Below are positions 27,005-35,659 of a stretch of DNA of 64,000 bases, in pieces. The translations under genes were made by a program, and so were the position numbers. A model generated the notes under the pieces. It ran no database searches, was not told where the DNA came from, and saw nothing but the letters and a program-made list of their open reading frames with translations. Origin of the DNA: Labrenzia sp. THAF82. GTDB lineage: Bacteria > Pseudomonadota > Alphaproteobacteria > Rhizobiales > Stappiaceae. The first letter of the stretch is position 1, and every line of letters begins with the position of its first letter. The stretch lies in NCBI RefSeq assembly GCF_009363435.1, contig NZ_CP045354.1, positions 314,001-378,000 on the forward strand, written 5' to 3'.

Positions 27005-27829
27005 ATGAGCATGCTTCCCGAAATGCCGCGTGTGCTTTCGTTGGCAAACCAAAAAGGCGGGGTGGGGAAAACCACCACTGCAATTAATCTCGGTACTGCG
27101 CTTGCTGCGATTGGTGAGAAGGTACTCGTGATTGATCTCGATCCTCAGGGCAACGCCTCGACGGGTCTCGGGATTGAACATCGGGACCGTGGGTTGTCGA
27201 CTTACGAAATTCTGAGCGGTGACTGTTCTCTGGCTGAGGCTGTCCGTGAAACCGCGGTGCAACGTCTTTGGGTCGCACCTTCCACCATGGATCTTTTGGG
27301 TCTTGAGCTCGAGATCGCGTCGACAAGCGATCGAGCATTCCGGTTGCGCGCCGCAATTGAAAGTCTGACCAGGTCAAGGCTGTTTCAGGAAATTGGCTTC
27401 ACCTACGTGCTGGTCGATTGTCCGCCTTCACTGAACCTTCTGACGATCAACGCTCTTTCAGCATCTCATTCCATTCTGGTACCTCTGCAATGCGAGTTCT
27501 TTGCACTTGAAGGACTTAGCCAGTTGCTCAGTACAGTGGAGCAGGTCAAGAGCGCATTGAACGCCGAGCTCAGCATTCATGGTATTGTTCTCACCATGTA
27601 TGACAGCCGCAACAACCTTTCCAATCAGGTTGTTGCCGATGTTCGAGAAACGATGGGCGACGCAGTTTACGAAACCATCATTCCGCGCAATGTCCGCATT
27701 TCCGAGGCGCCGTCCTATGGCAAGCCGGCATTGTTGTACGATTTGAAGTGTGCTGGCAGTCAGGCATATCTGCGGCTCGCTTCCGAGATCATCCAGCGAG
27801 AGCGTCAGCTGCGCAAAGTGGCTGCCTGA
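27005..27829 (+). CDS. parA: Chromosome partitioning ATPase ParA
   Basis: Deviant Walker A ATPase, ANQKGGVGKTTTAINLGTAL at residues 15-34 with both lysines. VLVIDLDPQGNASTGLG (Walker A') and YVLVDCPPSLNLLTINAL (Walker B) follow. It forms nucleoid-bound dimers that pull ParB-parS complexes apart. I use the ATG at 27005 (274 residues) with AGGAAGG upstream at 26988-26994; an in-frame TTG at 26966 would overlap rsmG. Next to parB with a 96-bp gap. Confidence 0.96.
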   Translation: MSMLPEMPRVLSLANQKGGVGKTTTAINLGTALAAIGEKVLVIDLDPQGNASTGLGIEHRDRGLSTYEILSGDCSLAEAVRETAVQRLWVAPSTMDLLGLELEIASTSDRAFRLRAAIESLTRSRLFQEIGFTYVLVDCPPSLNLLTINALSASHSILVPLQCEFFALEGLSQLLSTVEQVKSALNAELSIHGIVLTMYDSRNNLSNQVVADVRETMGDAVYETIIPRNVRISEAPSYGKPALLYDLKCAGSQAYLRLASEIIQRERQLRKVAA

Positions 27830-27925
27830 TAAGATTCGGATCCGGTTCGATGGGTTCATTAAGCAGTGCCGTTGTTAGTGCTGTCGAAGTAACCTATTGA
27901 TTTATAAGAAGAAAAAAGGTGCGAT

Positions 27926-28831
27926 ATGGCGGAAAGAGACGGCAAAAACAAGCGTTTGGGCCGAGGATTGGCAGCATTGATCGGCGATTCTGCCCCGGAA
28001 GCCACCGCAGCGCCTGAGAAAATCGTAAGAGATACGCGCAAGGTGCCGATTGAGCATCTGGTTCCGAACCCGCGCAATCCCCGCAAGACCTTCACTGAGA
28101 AAGATCTTGCCGATCTTGCCGAGTCTTTGAAAGCCAAAGGGATAGTTCAGCCAATTCTGGTGCGCCCGGAAGCCGGCAAATCGGAACGGTTCGAGATCAT
28201 AGCCGGTGAACGTCGGTGGCGGGCCGCGCAAAGGGCAGGTCTTCATGAAGCACCCATCATCGTGCGGGATGTCACCGACCAGGAAGCTCTGGAACTTGCA
28301 ATCATTGAAAATGTTCAGCGGGCCGACCTAAACCCTATCGAAGAGGCGATGGGATATGAGCAGCTGACTGCGGAGTTCAGTTACAGCCAGGGCGAGCTTG
28401 CCAAAGTGATCGGCAAGAGCCGCAGCCATGTAGCCAATACGATGCGGCTGCTGAAACTGCCGAATTCTGTGAAAGACTATCTTGCGGAGGGCCTGCTCAC
28501 AGCCGGCCATGCACGCGCATTGATTACCGTTGATGACCCGGCGGCTCTTGCCGAGTTGATCGTCGAAAAGGGCTTGACGGTCCGCGATGCGGAAAAGATT
28601 TCGCAGGATCCGGATGCCCTTGCCCGTTTGAAGGGTGACAAAGCGCCGGTCGTTAAGCCTGAAAAGGATGCCGATACGAAGGCGCTGGAAAAGCGTTTGG
28701 CTGATACGCTGGGGCTCAAAGTGACCGTTGGTCATAAAGCTGGCAAGGAATCCGGCGACTTGAAAATCAAATACACGTCGCTTGAGCAGTTGGATGAGCT
28801 GTGCAGGAAACTTGGCGTCGAAACTCGATAA
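27926..28831 (+). CDS. parB: Chromosome partitioning protein ParB
   Basis: Binds parS and spreads as a CTP-dependent clamp. A short lysine-rich N-terminus with KRLGRGLAALIG (ParA-stimulating peptide) precedes the ParB/Srx domain with RNPRKTFTEKDLADLAESLK and the CTP-binding motif AGERRWRAAQ. The helix-turn-helix YSQGELAKVIGKSRSHVANT and the C-terminal dimer domain complete it. 301 residues. An AAAAAAGG site precedes the ATG. Eight candidate binding sites occur in this window. Spacing to ccmA is 209 bp. Confidence 0.96.
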   Translation: MAERDGKNKRLGRGLAALIGDSAPEATAAPEKIVRDTRKVPIEHLVPNPRNPRKTFTEKDLADLAESLKAKGIVQPILVRPEAGKSERFEIIAGERRWRAAQRAGLHEAPIIVRDVTDQEALELAIIENVQRADLNPIEEAMGYEQLTAEFSYSQGELAKVIGKSRSHVANTMRLLKLPNSVKDYLAEGLLTAGHARALITVDDPAALAELIVEKGLTVRDAEKISQDPDALARLKGDKAPVVKPEKDADTKALEKRLADTLGLKVTVGHKAGKESGDLKIKYTSLEQLDELCRKLGVETR

Positions 28832-28947
28832 GCCATTGTTTTTATTTTACTTAATAGAAGATCAGAGCAGCTGGAACGGGTTCTGGTCTTTTTTGTGCGC
28901 AGCTGAAAGAGGTCAATTGATCGCCAAATGACCGAGATCAAGGGCAT

Positions 28948-28985
28948 GTTGGCAAACTGATGCCATTCATGGCGCTCTTGCCAAC
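28948..28985. repeat. Nested inverted repeat between parB and ccmA
   Basis: Outer arms GTTGGCAA (28948-28955) and TTGCCAAC (28978-28985) enclose inner arms TGCCAT and ATGGCG. The RNA would form an extended stem with an internal bulge. There is no T run, so it is not a simple terminator; it could be a leader structure for ccm or an RNA-stabilising end for parB. Confidence 0.5.
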
Positions 28986-29040
28986 GACCTTCAGTGCACA
29001 CTAACAAGGCCTGTCCTTTTCAAGAACGCCGGAGCATCTT

Positions 29041-29700
29041 CTGAAACTCATTGCGGAAAACCTGACCATAGACCGTGGCGGACGCCGTGTCTTTCAGGAC
29101 CTCTCCTTTACGCTTGAAAGCGGTACCGCGCTCGTTGTCACGGGCGCGAATGGCATTGGCAAATCTTCACTGCTTCGTACGCTCGCCGGACTGGTCTTTC
29201 TGAGCAAGGGAGAAATTCGCCTGGAAGGTGGGCAAGATGACAGGCAGCCACAGGAACAAGCTCACTATTTTGGTCATCAGGATGCGGTGAAGCCTGCCTT
29301 GTCGGTGCTTGAAAACCTCGTCTTCTGGCAAAGTTATTCTGCGCCTGTGTCGGTTTCGGCCTTTGCCGGTAAAAAAATGGAGCCACTTGAGGCTCTGCAG
29401 ATTTTGGGTATCGGTCATACCGCATATTTGCCGGCAGCCTACCTTTCCGCTGGACAAAGGCGCAGACTGTCATTGTGTCGATTGCTCGTGACGCCACGCC
29501 CTGTCTGGCTAATGGATGAACCAACATCGGCACTCGACAAGGCATCGGAAGGCCAATTGCTCGAGCTCATGAACGGGCATCTTGCACTTGGGGGGCTTAT
29601 CGTGACGGCGACCCATACAGATCTGGCGCTCGACCAAGTTCAGATCTTGCATCTGAAGGCGGAAATCGTTGACGCGCAGCTGACCGAGGAGGACTTTTGA
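29041..29700 (+). CDS. ccmA: Haem exporter ATP-binding protein CcmA, with CTG start
   Basis: ABC ATPase of the cytochrome c maturation complex. Walker A GANGIGKSSLL, signature YLSAGQRRRLSL and Walker B VWLMDEPTSALD are all in frame. The reading frame opens after a TAA at 29002 and has no ATG, GTG or TTG before the Walker A. The first GTG is 29287, which would delete the nucleotide site. The expected N-terminus (M-K-L-I-A-E-N-L) is encoded by CTG AAA CTC ATT at 29041, with GGAG at 29031-29034 six bases upstream. I therefore annotate a CTG start, 219 residues. Confidence 0.85.
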   Translation: MKLIAENLTIDRGGRRVFQDLSFTLESGTALVVTGANGIGKSSLLRTLAGLVFLSKGEIRLEGGQDDRQPQEQAHYFGHQDAVKPALSVLENLVFWQSYSAPVSVSAFAGKKMEPLEALQILGIGHTAYLPAAYLSAGQRRRLSLCRLLVTPRPVWLMDEPTSALDKASEGQLLELMNGHLALGGLIVTATHTDLALDQVQILHLKAEIVDAQLTEEDF

Positions 29701-30371
29701 TGTCATCCTGGGCCATGGCGCTGTTTCAGCGCGATTTGCGCTTGTCCGTGAGGATTGGCGGCAGTGCGCTCGTCGGCGTGCTGTTTTTTCTTGCCGTTGT
29801 AACCGTCATTCCCTTTGGTGTCGGGCCGGACCTCAATCTCTTGGCCCGGATTGGACCCGCGATACTTTGGATTGGAGCGCTGCTTGCGACGCTTCTCGGG
29901 CTTGATCGGCTATTCCAGGCAGACCGGGAGGACGGAACACTCGATTTGATGCTGATGGCCGGACGGCCGCTGGAATTGGTTGTTCTGATCAAGTGTCTTG
30001 CCCATTGGGTGGCGACAGGCCTTCCATTGGTTGTTGCCGCGCCTCTTCTTTCGATCTTTCTGAATATCGATCCTGTTGCGATGGGGGCGGTCACCTTGAC
30101 ACTTCTTGTGGGCACGCCGGCACTCACATTGATCGGGGCGATTGGAGCATCCTTGACCGTATCGTTGCGCCGAGGTGGCTTGTTGCTGGCCGTGCTCGTT
30201 GTGCCCCTTGCTATACCGGTGTTGATTTTTGGTGTCAGCGCGGCCGATGCCGCCATCCATGATCCGGTGCCGTTCATGACGCCGTTTCTGATCCTTTGTT
30301 CTCTGTCGCTGATCGCTGCCGTGATTGGTCCGATTGCCGCAGCCCTTGCGCTGCGTTTTGCGGGTGACTGA
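29700..30371 (+). CDS. ccmB: Haem exporter membrane protein CcmB
   Basis: A 223-residue integral membrane protein with about six helices, opening with LFQRDLRLSVRIGGSAL, typical of CcmB. LDRLFQADREDGTLDLML and the cytosolic coupling segment are family features. It partners with CcmA and CcmC in presenting haem to CcmE. The ATG at 29700 overlaps the ccmA stop, with GAGGAGG just upstream. Confidence 0.93.
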   Translation: MSSWAMALFQRDLRLSVRIGGSALVGVLFFLAVVTVIPFGVGPDLNLLARIGPAILWIGALLATLLGLDRLFQADREDGTLDLMLMAGRPLELVVLIKCLAHWVATGLPLVVAAPLLSIFLNIDPVAMGAVTLTLLVGTPALTLIGAIGASLTVSLRRGGLLLAVLVVPLAIPVLIFGVSAADAAIHDPVPFMTPFLILCSLSLIAAVIGPIAAALALRFAGD

Positions 30372-30475
30372 ACCGGATTTCTGGCTTAAATTTTTAGAAT
30401 TGATCGAAAGCAAGGCGCGATTGTTGTTTTTCAGTGCATTGAAGGACAGCGGAGAGGGAATTAGATAGAGCTTCG

Positions 30476-31243
30476 ATGTCTATTTGGGACTATGCAAATC
30501 CGACGCGGTTTTTGAGGCTGGTGCAGATTGTTCTGCCCTGGCTGATCGGTTTGTGTGTACTGGCCTTCGCTGCCGGTCTCTACATGAGTTTCTTCGTAGC
30601 ACCTGAGGATTATCAGCAAGGTGACACTGTAAGGATCATGTTCATTCATGTTCCGGCGGCCTGGCTGGCGATGATGTGCTACTCGATCATGGCGATGTCG
30701 TCGCTCGGAACTCTGGTATGGAAACATCCGCTGGCAGATGTCTCGGCAAAAAGCGCGGCGCCGATCGGCGCGGCCTTCACCTTTATGTCTTTGGTGACCG
30801 GGTCTCTCTGGGGAAAGCCCATGTGGGGAACCTACTGGGTGTGGGATGCGCGCCTGACATCCGTTCTTGTTCTCCTGATCATGTATCTCGGACTGATGAC
30901 GCTTTGGCGGACAATGGATGATCCGATCAAGGCCGGTAAAGCTGCGGCTGTGCTCACACTTGTGGGTGCTCTCAATCTGCCGGTTATCAAATTTTCCGTC
31001 GATTGGTGGAATACCTTGCACCAGCCGGCAAGTGTGGTGCGGATGGATGGCCCTACCATTCACCCGGACATTCTTTGGCCCCTTCTGATCATGGCTATTG
31101 CCTTCACCTTGCTGTTCTTTGTTCTGCATCTCATGGCCATGCGCAACGAGATCATGCGCCGCAGAGTGAGGGCATTGCGTCAACGGGCTGCCAGCGTTTC
31201 CTTCCCGAGCACCGCCACAGCTTCCACACAGGCCGCGGAGTAA
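30476..31243 (+). CDS. ccmC: Haem exporter / haem-handling protein CcmC
   Basis: A 255-residue, six-helix protein of the haem-handling (HHP) family. The tryptophan-rich periplasmic motif is GTYWVWDARLTS. The flanking axial histidines lie in MFIHVPAAW and WWNTLHQPAS. It places haem onto CcmE. The gap from ccmB is 104 bp, and ccmD follows after four bases. Confidence 0.95.
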   Translation: MSIWDYANPTRFLRLVQIVLPWLIGLCVLAFAAGLYMSFFVAPEDYQQGDTVRIMFIHVPAAWLAMMCYSIMAMSSLGTLVWKHPLADVSAKSAAPIGAAFTFMSLVTGSLWGKPMWGTYWVWDARLTSVLVLLIMYLGLMTLWRTMDDPIKAGKAAAVLTLVGALNLPVIKFSVDWWNTLHQPASVVRMDGPTIHPDILWPLLIMAIAFTLLFFVLHLMAMRNEIMRRRVRALRQRAASVSFPSTATASTQAAE

Positions 31244-31247
31244 TCAG

Positions 31248-31421
31248 ATGGATCTTGGACCACATGCGGGTTTCATTCTTTCCTCCTATGGCCTTTGTCT
31301 TTTGACCGTGATTGTGCTGATTGCGTGGGTCAGGATCGACCGCGCCAATCAGGAAAAGGCTCTGAAAGAACTGGCGGATCAGGGCATCGTGCGTGCACGA
31401 CCGCAGGATGGGAGCAGGTAG
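31248..31421 (+). CDS. ccmD: Haem exporter accessory protein CcmD
   Basis: A 57-residue small membrane protein between ccmC and ccmG. It starts MDLGPHAGFILSSYG (CcmD family opening H-x-x-F-I-x-x-S-Y), continues with one membrane helix (CLLTVIVLIAWV) and a charged cytosolic tail (RIDRANQEKALKEL). It helps release holo-CcmE from CcmC. The ATG is four bases after the ccmC stop region and the stop precedes the ccmG ATG by four bases. Confidence 0.88.
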   Translation: MDLGPHAGFILSSYGLCLLTVIVLIAWVRIDRANQEKALKELADQGIVRARPQDGSR

Positions 31422-31425
31422 TTCC

Positions 31426-32031
31426 ATGAGCGCATCCGACACAGAAGCCGGTCCAAAACAACCAAAGCGCGGCGTGCCGATCCTCGTTCTGTTGCCTCTG
31501 GTGGTTTTTGCGGCCCTGGCTGGGCTTTTCCTGTTTCAGCTGACGCTCGGCGGGGACCCTCAGAAGATCCCGTCTGCCTTGATCAACAAACCTGCGCCTG
31601 AGTTTGTACTTGCACCTGTGGAGGGTTTGGAGAAGGACGGCAAAGCAGTTGCCGGGTTTTCCAGTGAAGATCTCAAGGGCAAGGTCTCTGTCGTCAATGT
31701 GTTTGCATCCTGGTGCGGGCCCTGTCGGCAGGAGCATCCGCTTCTTGAAGAGCTTGCCAAGGTTGATGGCATCGAAATGGTCGGTATCAACTACAAGGAC
31801 AAACCTGAAAACGCCCGGCGGTTTCTTGGCAGCCTGGGAAACCCATATGACCGTGTCGGCGCGGATGCTTCCGGCCGGGCTGCGATCGACTGGGGCGTTT
31901 ACGGAGTGCCGGAAACCTTCATTGTCGATGAAAACGGCATGATCCGGTATAAGTTCATCGGTCCACTTGGCCCGCAGTCTTATTCAGAAACTTTCCTCCC
32001 GGAACTTGAGAAAATACTCGCCGGTGGCTGA
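31426..32031 (+). CDS. ccmG: Thiol:disulfide interchange protein CcmG/DsbE
   Basis: Membrane-anchored periplasmic thioredoxin that reduces apocytochrome c haem-binding cysteines. An N-terminal anchor (about residues 18-38) precedes the thioredoxin fold with SWCGPCRQEHP and the cis-proline loop YGVPETF. The GINYKDKPENARRFL acidic segment is typical of CcmG. I use the ATG at 31426 (201 residues), four bases after ccmD. ccmE, ccmF and ccmH are not in the window. Confidence 0.93.
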   Translation: MSASDTEAGPKQPKRGVPILVLLPLVVFAALAGLFLFQLTLGGDPQKIPSALINKPAPEFVLAPVEGLEKDGKAVAGFSSEDLKGKVSVVNVFASWCGPCRQEHPLLEELAKVDGIEMVGINYKDKPENARRFLGSLGNPYDRVGADASGRAAIDWGVYGVPETFIVDENGMIRYKFIGPLGPQSYSETFLPELEKILAGG

Positions 32032-32118
32032 GTACGGGACTGTTTTTGAATAGATATTACCTCCGCTGGGTGAGGTCACCGGAACTTTGGTGAAAGTCAC
32101 GTTTCTGCGAAACCTTTG

Positions 32119-32155
32119 AATCGCGGGTAAAGTCACTGGCTCGTGACTCGCGATT
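32119..32155. repeat. Nested inverted repeat upstream of the DUF1223 gene
   Basis: Outer arms AATCGCG (32119-32125) and CGCGATT (32149-32155); inner arms AGTCAC (32131-32136) and GTGACT (32143-32148), separated by TGGCTC. It lies about 50 bp before the next start codon, a position suited to an operator or a leader hairpin. Confidence 0.5.
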
Positions 32156-32206
32156 GAAGGTCTGTTTGCCTATCTTGTCATCAAGCAAACAAGGGAAACG
32201 AGCCAA

Positions 32207-32980
32207 ATGGTGGGTCATATTCGCTGGAAAGCCGGGCAGGCGTTCCGGTCCGGGTTGGTCGCGGTCGCCGCGTTAATAGTAACAACAGCCTGGAACACAG
32301 CAGAAGCACAGCCGAAAAAAGTCGTTGAACTGTTCACGAGCCAGGGGTGTTCGTCCTGTCCACCGGCAGACCGGTTGGCAGAAGATCTGGTGAAGAACAA
32401 CAGCGACGATACGCTTACGGTTTTGATGCCAGTGGACTATTGGGACTATCTCGGTTGGAAGGACACGCTTGCCAGCCCGGTTCACTCCCAGCGGCAGCGC
32501 GCCTATGCAAATCAGCGCGGAGACCGGTCTGTCTATACGCCGCAAATGGTCATTAATGGCGAAGAGCACGTGGTCGGAAGCCGGGAAGGGGAAGTCCGCG
32601 CAGCGCTCGCGCGGGCCCAGCCGTTTACCTCCAAAGTGGATCTAAAGATTACCGATATGGTTGTCGAGGCGAAGGTCGATGGCCTCTTGCCTGAAGGCGC
32701 CGAGATGGCGACCGTCTATTTCCTTAAGATCCAGGATGAGGCGATGGTGGATATCGGCCGGGGTGAAAATGCCGGACGAAAGATTAAGTATGTCAACGTG
32801 GTTCGAAATATTCAGCCCCTGGGCATGTGGTCGGGAGGCGCCGAGACCTTTCGGATGCCAAAATCCAAACTGATGCTGAAAGGCGATGCGCGGTGCGCAA
32901 TTCTGGTACAGGTCGAAGGGCCTGATGGACCTGGCGAAATCATCGGAGCAGCGGTAATGGACTGGAATGGCGGTTCCTAG
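32207..32980 (+). CDS. DUF1223 family secreted thioredoxin-like protein
   Basis: A 257-residue protein of the DUF1223 family. A signal peptide (to about residue 33, NTAEAQ) is followed by VVELFTSQGCSSCPPADRL, a CxxC motif in a thioredoxin-like fold, and by PVDYWDYLGWKDTLASP and YTPQMVINGEEHVVGS. The family has no settled function; a periplasmic redox role is suggested by fold and motif. It stands 175 bp after ccmG, with an inverted repeat in between, so it is probably a separate transcript. Confidence 0.85.
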   Translation: MVGHIRWKAGQAFRSGLVAVAALIVTTAWNTAEAQPKKVVELFTSQGCSSCPPADRLAEDLVKNNSDDTLTVLMPVDYWDYLGWKDTLASPVHSQRQRAYANQRGDRSVYTPQMVINGEEHVVGSREGEVRAALARAQPFTSKVDLKITDMVVEAKVDGLLPEGAEMATVYFLKIQDEAMVDIGRGENAGRKIKYVNVVRNIQPLGMWSGGAETFRMPKSKLMLKGDARCAILVQVEGPDGPGEIIGAAVMDWNGGS

Positions 32981-33135
32981 ACCGTCAGGGAATGGTTTCA
33001 GCTGGTTTGAAACCCTCCAGCGCCGGATTTAATTTCCTGGACCGGGTTGTAACCGACGAAAAAACTGCTACCCCTTGCCGGGTCAACAGTGCTGCCTGAC
33101 CTGAGTGTCTTGCAGATTGTGCCCGGGGGACTGGA

Positions 33136-34029
33136 GTGGACCTGAAACCAAGGCTCAGGATTGCCTTTGCAAGCATTGCCATCGGTATTCTGGTTCTGTG
33201 CCTAAAGGTTGGCGCTTACCTGCTGACGGGCTCTGTCGCTCTTTATTCCGATGCACTAGAAACCATCGTCAATATTGCGTCGTCCATAGCGGCATTGGCG
33301 GCGATCTGGTTTGCCGCGAAACCTGCTGACAGCAACCATCCCTATGGACACGACAAGGCGGAGTATTTTGCCGCCGTTCTCGTAGGTGTCATGATTGTGT
33401 TGGCCGCGATCATGATTTTCAGGGCTGCTTGGCTCGGTTTCGTTCAGGGTGACAGGCCAGAATACTCCCTTGAAGGCATCGCAATGAACCTGGCTGCAGC
33501 GTTGATAAACGGTGCCTGGGCCAGGTACCTGATGCATTTTGGCAGGCAGACCAGGTCACCGGCTCTGGTCGCTGACGGCAAGCACCTGATGACGGATGTC
33601 ATAAGTTCAGCTGGCGTTCTTGCCGGAGTTGTCCTTGTCTTGATGACCGGCTGGACAATCCTTGATCCGATGCTGGCTGTGGTTGTCGGTTTGACGGTTC
33701 TTTGGACTGGCTGGGAATTGGTCAAGGAATCAGTTGGTGGCCTGATGGACGAGGCTGCATCCAGTGATGTACTTGAAAAGATAAGACTTTTGATCTCCGA
33801 ACATGGAGAAGGCGCTCTTGAGGCCCATGATCTCAGAACACGCATCGCGGGCAGATCGACATTCGTGGATTTTCACCTGGTTGTGCCCGGAACGATGTCG
33901 GTGGAAGAGGCGCATGAAATCTGCGACAGGATAGAGGTTGCCATTGCGGAAGATGTGCCGGGCGCGCGGATTACCATTCATGTGGAACCTGAACACAAGG
34001 CGAAGCATTCCGGTATTGTCGTTCTTTGA
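33136..34029 (+). CDS. Cation diffusion facilitator family transporter
   Basis: A 297-residue CDF (ZnT/FieF type) metal:proton antiporter. Helix 2 carries LYSDALETIVN (the S-D-x-x-E/H metal site) and helix 5 LMTDVISSAGVL. The HPYGHDKAEYFAA loop after helix 3 is the FieF-like signature. The C-terminal cytosolic domain has DLRTRIAGRSTFVDFHLVVPG and the HVEPE metal site. The start is a GTG. Zn2+, Fe2+ or Mn2+ export cannot be told apart by eye. Confidence 0.9.
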   Translation: MDLKPRLRIAFASIAIGILVLCLKVGAYLLTGSVALYSDALETIVNIASSIAALAAIWFAAKPADSNHPYGHDKAEYFAAVLVGVMIVLAAIMIFRAAWLGFVQGDRPEYSLEGIAMNLAAALINGAWARYLMHFGRQTRSPALVADGKHLMTDVISSAGVLAGVVLVLMTGWTILDPMLAVVVGLTVLWTGWELVKESVGGLMDEAASSDVLEKIRLLISEHGEGALEAHDLRTRIAGRSTFVDFHLVVPGTMSVEEAHEICDRIEVAIAEDVPGARITIHVEPEHKAKHSGIVVL

Positions 34030-34074
34030 TGCTGCTGGCTGTAGACGCGTGAGCGGAGACTGGAAGAAACACTG

Positions 34075-34902
34075 ATGCATTCATTTCGCCGGTGGCAGGC
34101 CCGTATTGTTGATCACGCGATACTCATCGCGGGTGCCCTCTTCATGTGTTTGCCGGTCTATTCGATTTTTGCTGCAACAACACATGCACCAGGCGTTCCG
34201 GTGGTACCGCGTCTGGACCCGGGCTCTTCTGTCCTGGAGAATTATGGGACTCTGATATCCGCGAATGCCGGATTTACGGGCGATGTTACTGTGCTGACGA
34301 TGGTTTGGAACTCGTTTCTGCTTGGCGCGGGATTTGCCGCGTTGAAGGTCTCAGTTTCCTTGCTGGCTGCCTATTCGTTGATCTATTTCCGGGTGAAGTA
34401 CGCTTCCATCATTTTCTGGCTGCTGCTGCTCAGCCTAATGTTTCCGCTGGAATCGCGTTTTTTGCCAACTTTCGCCGTTGTCGCTGATCTGGGTCTTGTC
34501 AACACGCGCGCAGGCCTGATCGTGCCGCTCGTGGCGTCTGGGTTGGGAACGCTGTTTTTCAGGCAGTTTCTCATGACGGTTCCAGATACGCTGATGGAAT
34601 CGGCGCGTCTTGATGGGGCCGGTGCAATCAAGTTTTTCAAGGATATACTGCTGCCCCTGTCGGTTCCAACCGCGGCTGCGCTTTTTCTGGTCCTCTTTGT
34701 GACCGGATGGAACCAGTATCTTTGGCCGGTCATCGTCACGTCTGAAGAAAGTACCTATACGCTTGTTCGCGGCATGCAGTTTTTCGGCCGTGCGAGCCTG
34801 TTCGGCCTATCACTGGCTATCTTGGCAATCCTGCCGCCGGCTCTACTTGTCATCTTGTTTCAAAGACAGGTGGTTAAGGGTCTGTTCGACGGTTCACATT
34901 GA
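34075..34902 (+). CDS. UgpE-type carbohydrate ABC transporter permease, without cognate subunits
   Basis: A 275-residue inner membrane permease with six helices. The coupling (EAA) motif is ESARLDGAGAIKFFKDILLP, and the C-terminal GWNQYLWPVIVTSEE is very like UgpE of the glycerol-3-phosphate system. No solute-binding protein, second permease or ATPase lies beside it; the next gene is a HAD phosphatase 25 bp downstream. It either works with subunits encoded elsewhere or is a remnant of a ugp operon. The frame is intact. Confidence 0.85.
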   Translation: MHSFRRWQARIVDHAILIAGALFMCLPVYSIFAATTHAPGVPVVPRLDPGSSVLENYGTLISANAGFTGDVTVLTMVWNSFLLGAGFAALKVSVSLLAAYSLIYFRVKYASIIFWLLLLSLMFPLESRFLPTFAVVADLGLVNTRAGLIVPLVASGLGTLFFRQFLMTVPDTLMESARLDGAGAIKFFKDILLPLSVPTAAALFLVLFVTGWNQYLWPVIVTSEESTYTLVRGMQFFGRASLFGLSLAILAILPPALLVILFQRQVVKGLFDGSH

Positions 34903-34927
34903 GAATGACATAAGGGAAGAGGGTTCG

Positions 34928-35608
34928 ATGGCTTTTGAGGCAATCCTGTTTGATTGCGACGGTGTACTGGTCGATTCGGAAACGATTTATGTGCAGGTGG
35001 AACGCGAGCATCTCGCGCGGATTGGCCTTCAATACGATCTGGATGAGTACATGGACCGATTTCAGGGGCTTGGGAGCGAGGACTTCTGGGCCGCGCTCGA
35101 CCGGGACCATCGTGATCTTGGCAAAGGGCCGATGCCTGAAAACTTCTTTGAAGATCTGGATGTTGCAACAATGCGGCGGATGGAAACGGAGCTGTTGGAA
35201 ATCTCAGGTATCAAACAGCTGTTGAATGAACACGAGGGCCCTCGGGCGGTCGCTTCCTCATCCAGATTACAGCGGTTGATTCAAAAGCTTAGACACACAG
35301 GGCTTTTTGCGTATTTCGACCCGCATATCTATTCCGGCGAGCAGGTGGAAAACGGAAAACCTGCCCCGGACCTGTTTTTGTTTGCGGCTCAAAAGCTCGG
35401 TGTTTCACCCGCGAATACATTGGTGATTGAAGACAGCTCAAACGGCGTGAAAGCCGGGCTTGCAGCGGGAATGACCGTGTGGGGTTTTGTTGGCGGCGGT
35501 CACAGCCATGATACGCATGCTGCGCAGCTTGAAGAAGCCGGCGCGCATCGGGTCGTTGATACTCACCAGAACCTGGCAGAATTGTTGAACAACGGTGCCC
35601 ATGCATAA
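34928..35608 (+). CDS. HAD superfamily (subfamily IA) phosphatase
   Basis: A 226-residue phosphatase/phosphomutase. Motif I FDCDGVLVDSE has the nucleophile and acid Asp, motif II AVASSS, motif III the lysine in GKPAPD, and motif IV VIEDSSNGVKAG. The helical cap lies between residues 15 and 80. It resembles sugar- or polyol-phosphate phosphatases. The ATG at 34928 has GGGAAGAGG upstream. Close spacing after the UgpE-like gene suggests co-transcription and a phosphorylated small-molecule substrate, which is inference. Confidence 0.87.
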   Translation: MAFEAILFDCDGVLVDSETIYVQVEREHLARIGLQYDLDEYMDRFQGLGSEDFWAALDRDHRDLGKGPMPENFFEDLDVATMRRMETELLEISGIKQLLNEHEGPRAVASSSRLQRLIQKLRHTGLFAYFDPHIYSGEQVENGKPAPDLFLFAAQKLGVSPANTLVIEDSSNGVKAGLAAGMTVWGFVGGGHSHDTHAAQLEEAGAHRVVDTHQNLAELLNNGAHA

Positions 35609-35611
35609 ATC

Positions 35612-35633
35612 CGGCGGCCCGGGTGGGCCGCCG
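35612..35633. terminator. Hairpin between convergent HAD and amt genes
   Basis: Nine-base arms CGGCGGCCC and GGGCCGCCG with a GGGT loop. There is no T run on either side, so termination strength is uncertain, but the place between two stops fits a shared terminator. Confidence 0.6.
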
Positions 35634-35659
35634 ATCCAATCCCAAAATTGTCAGTTCAG

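Noticed and set aside
30461-31183. A 240-codon open frame antisense to ccmC
   Set aside because: ccmC motifs are unmistakable on the plus strand; the antisense protein is His- and Gln-rich and unlike any family.
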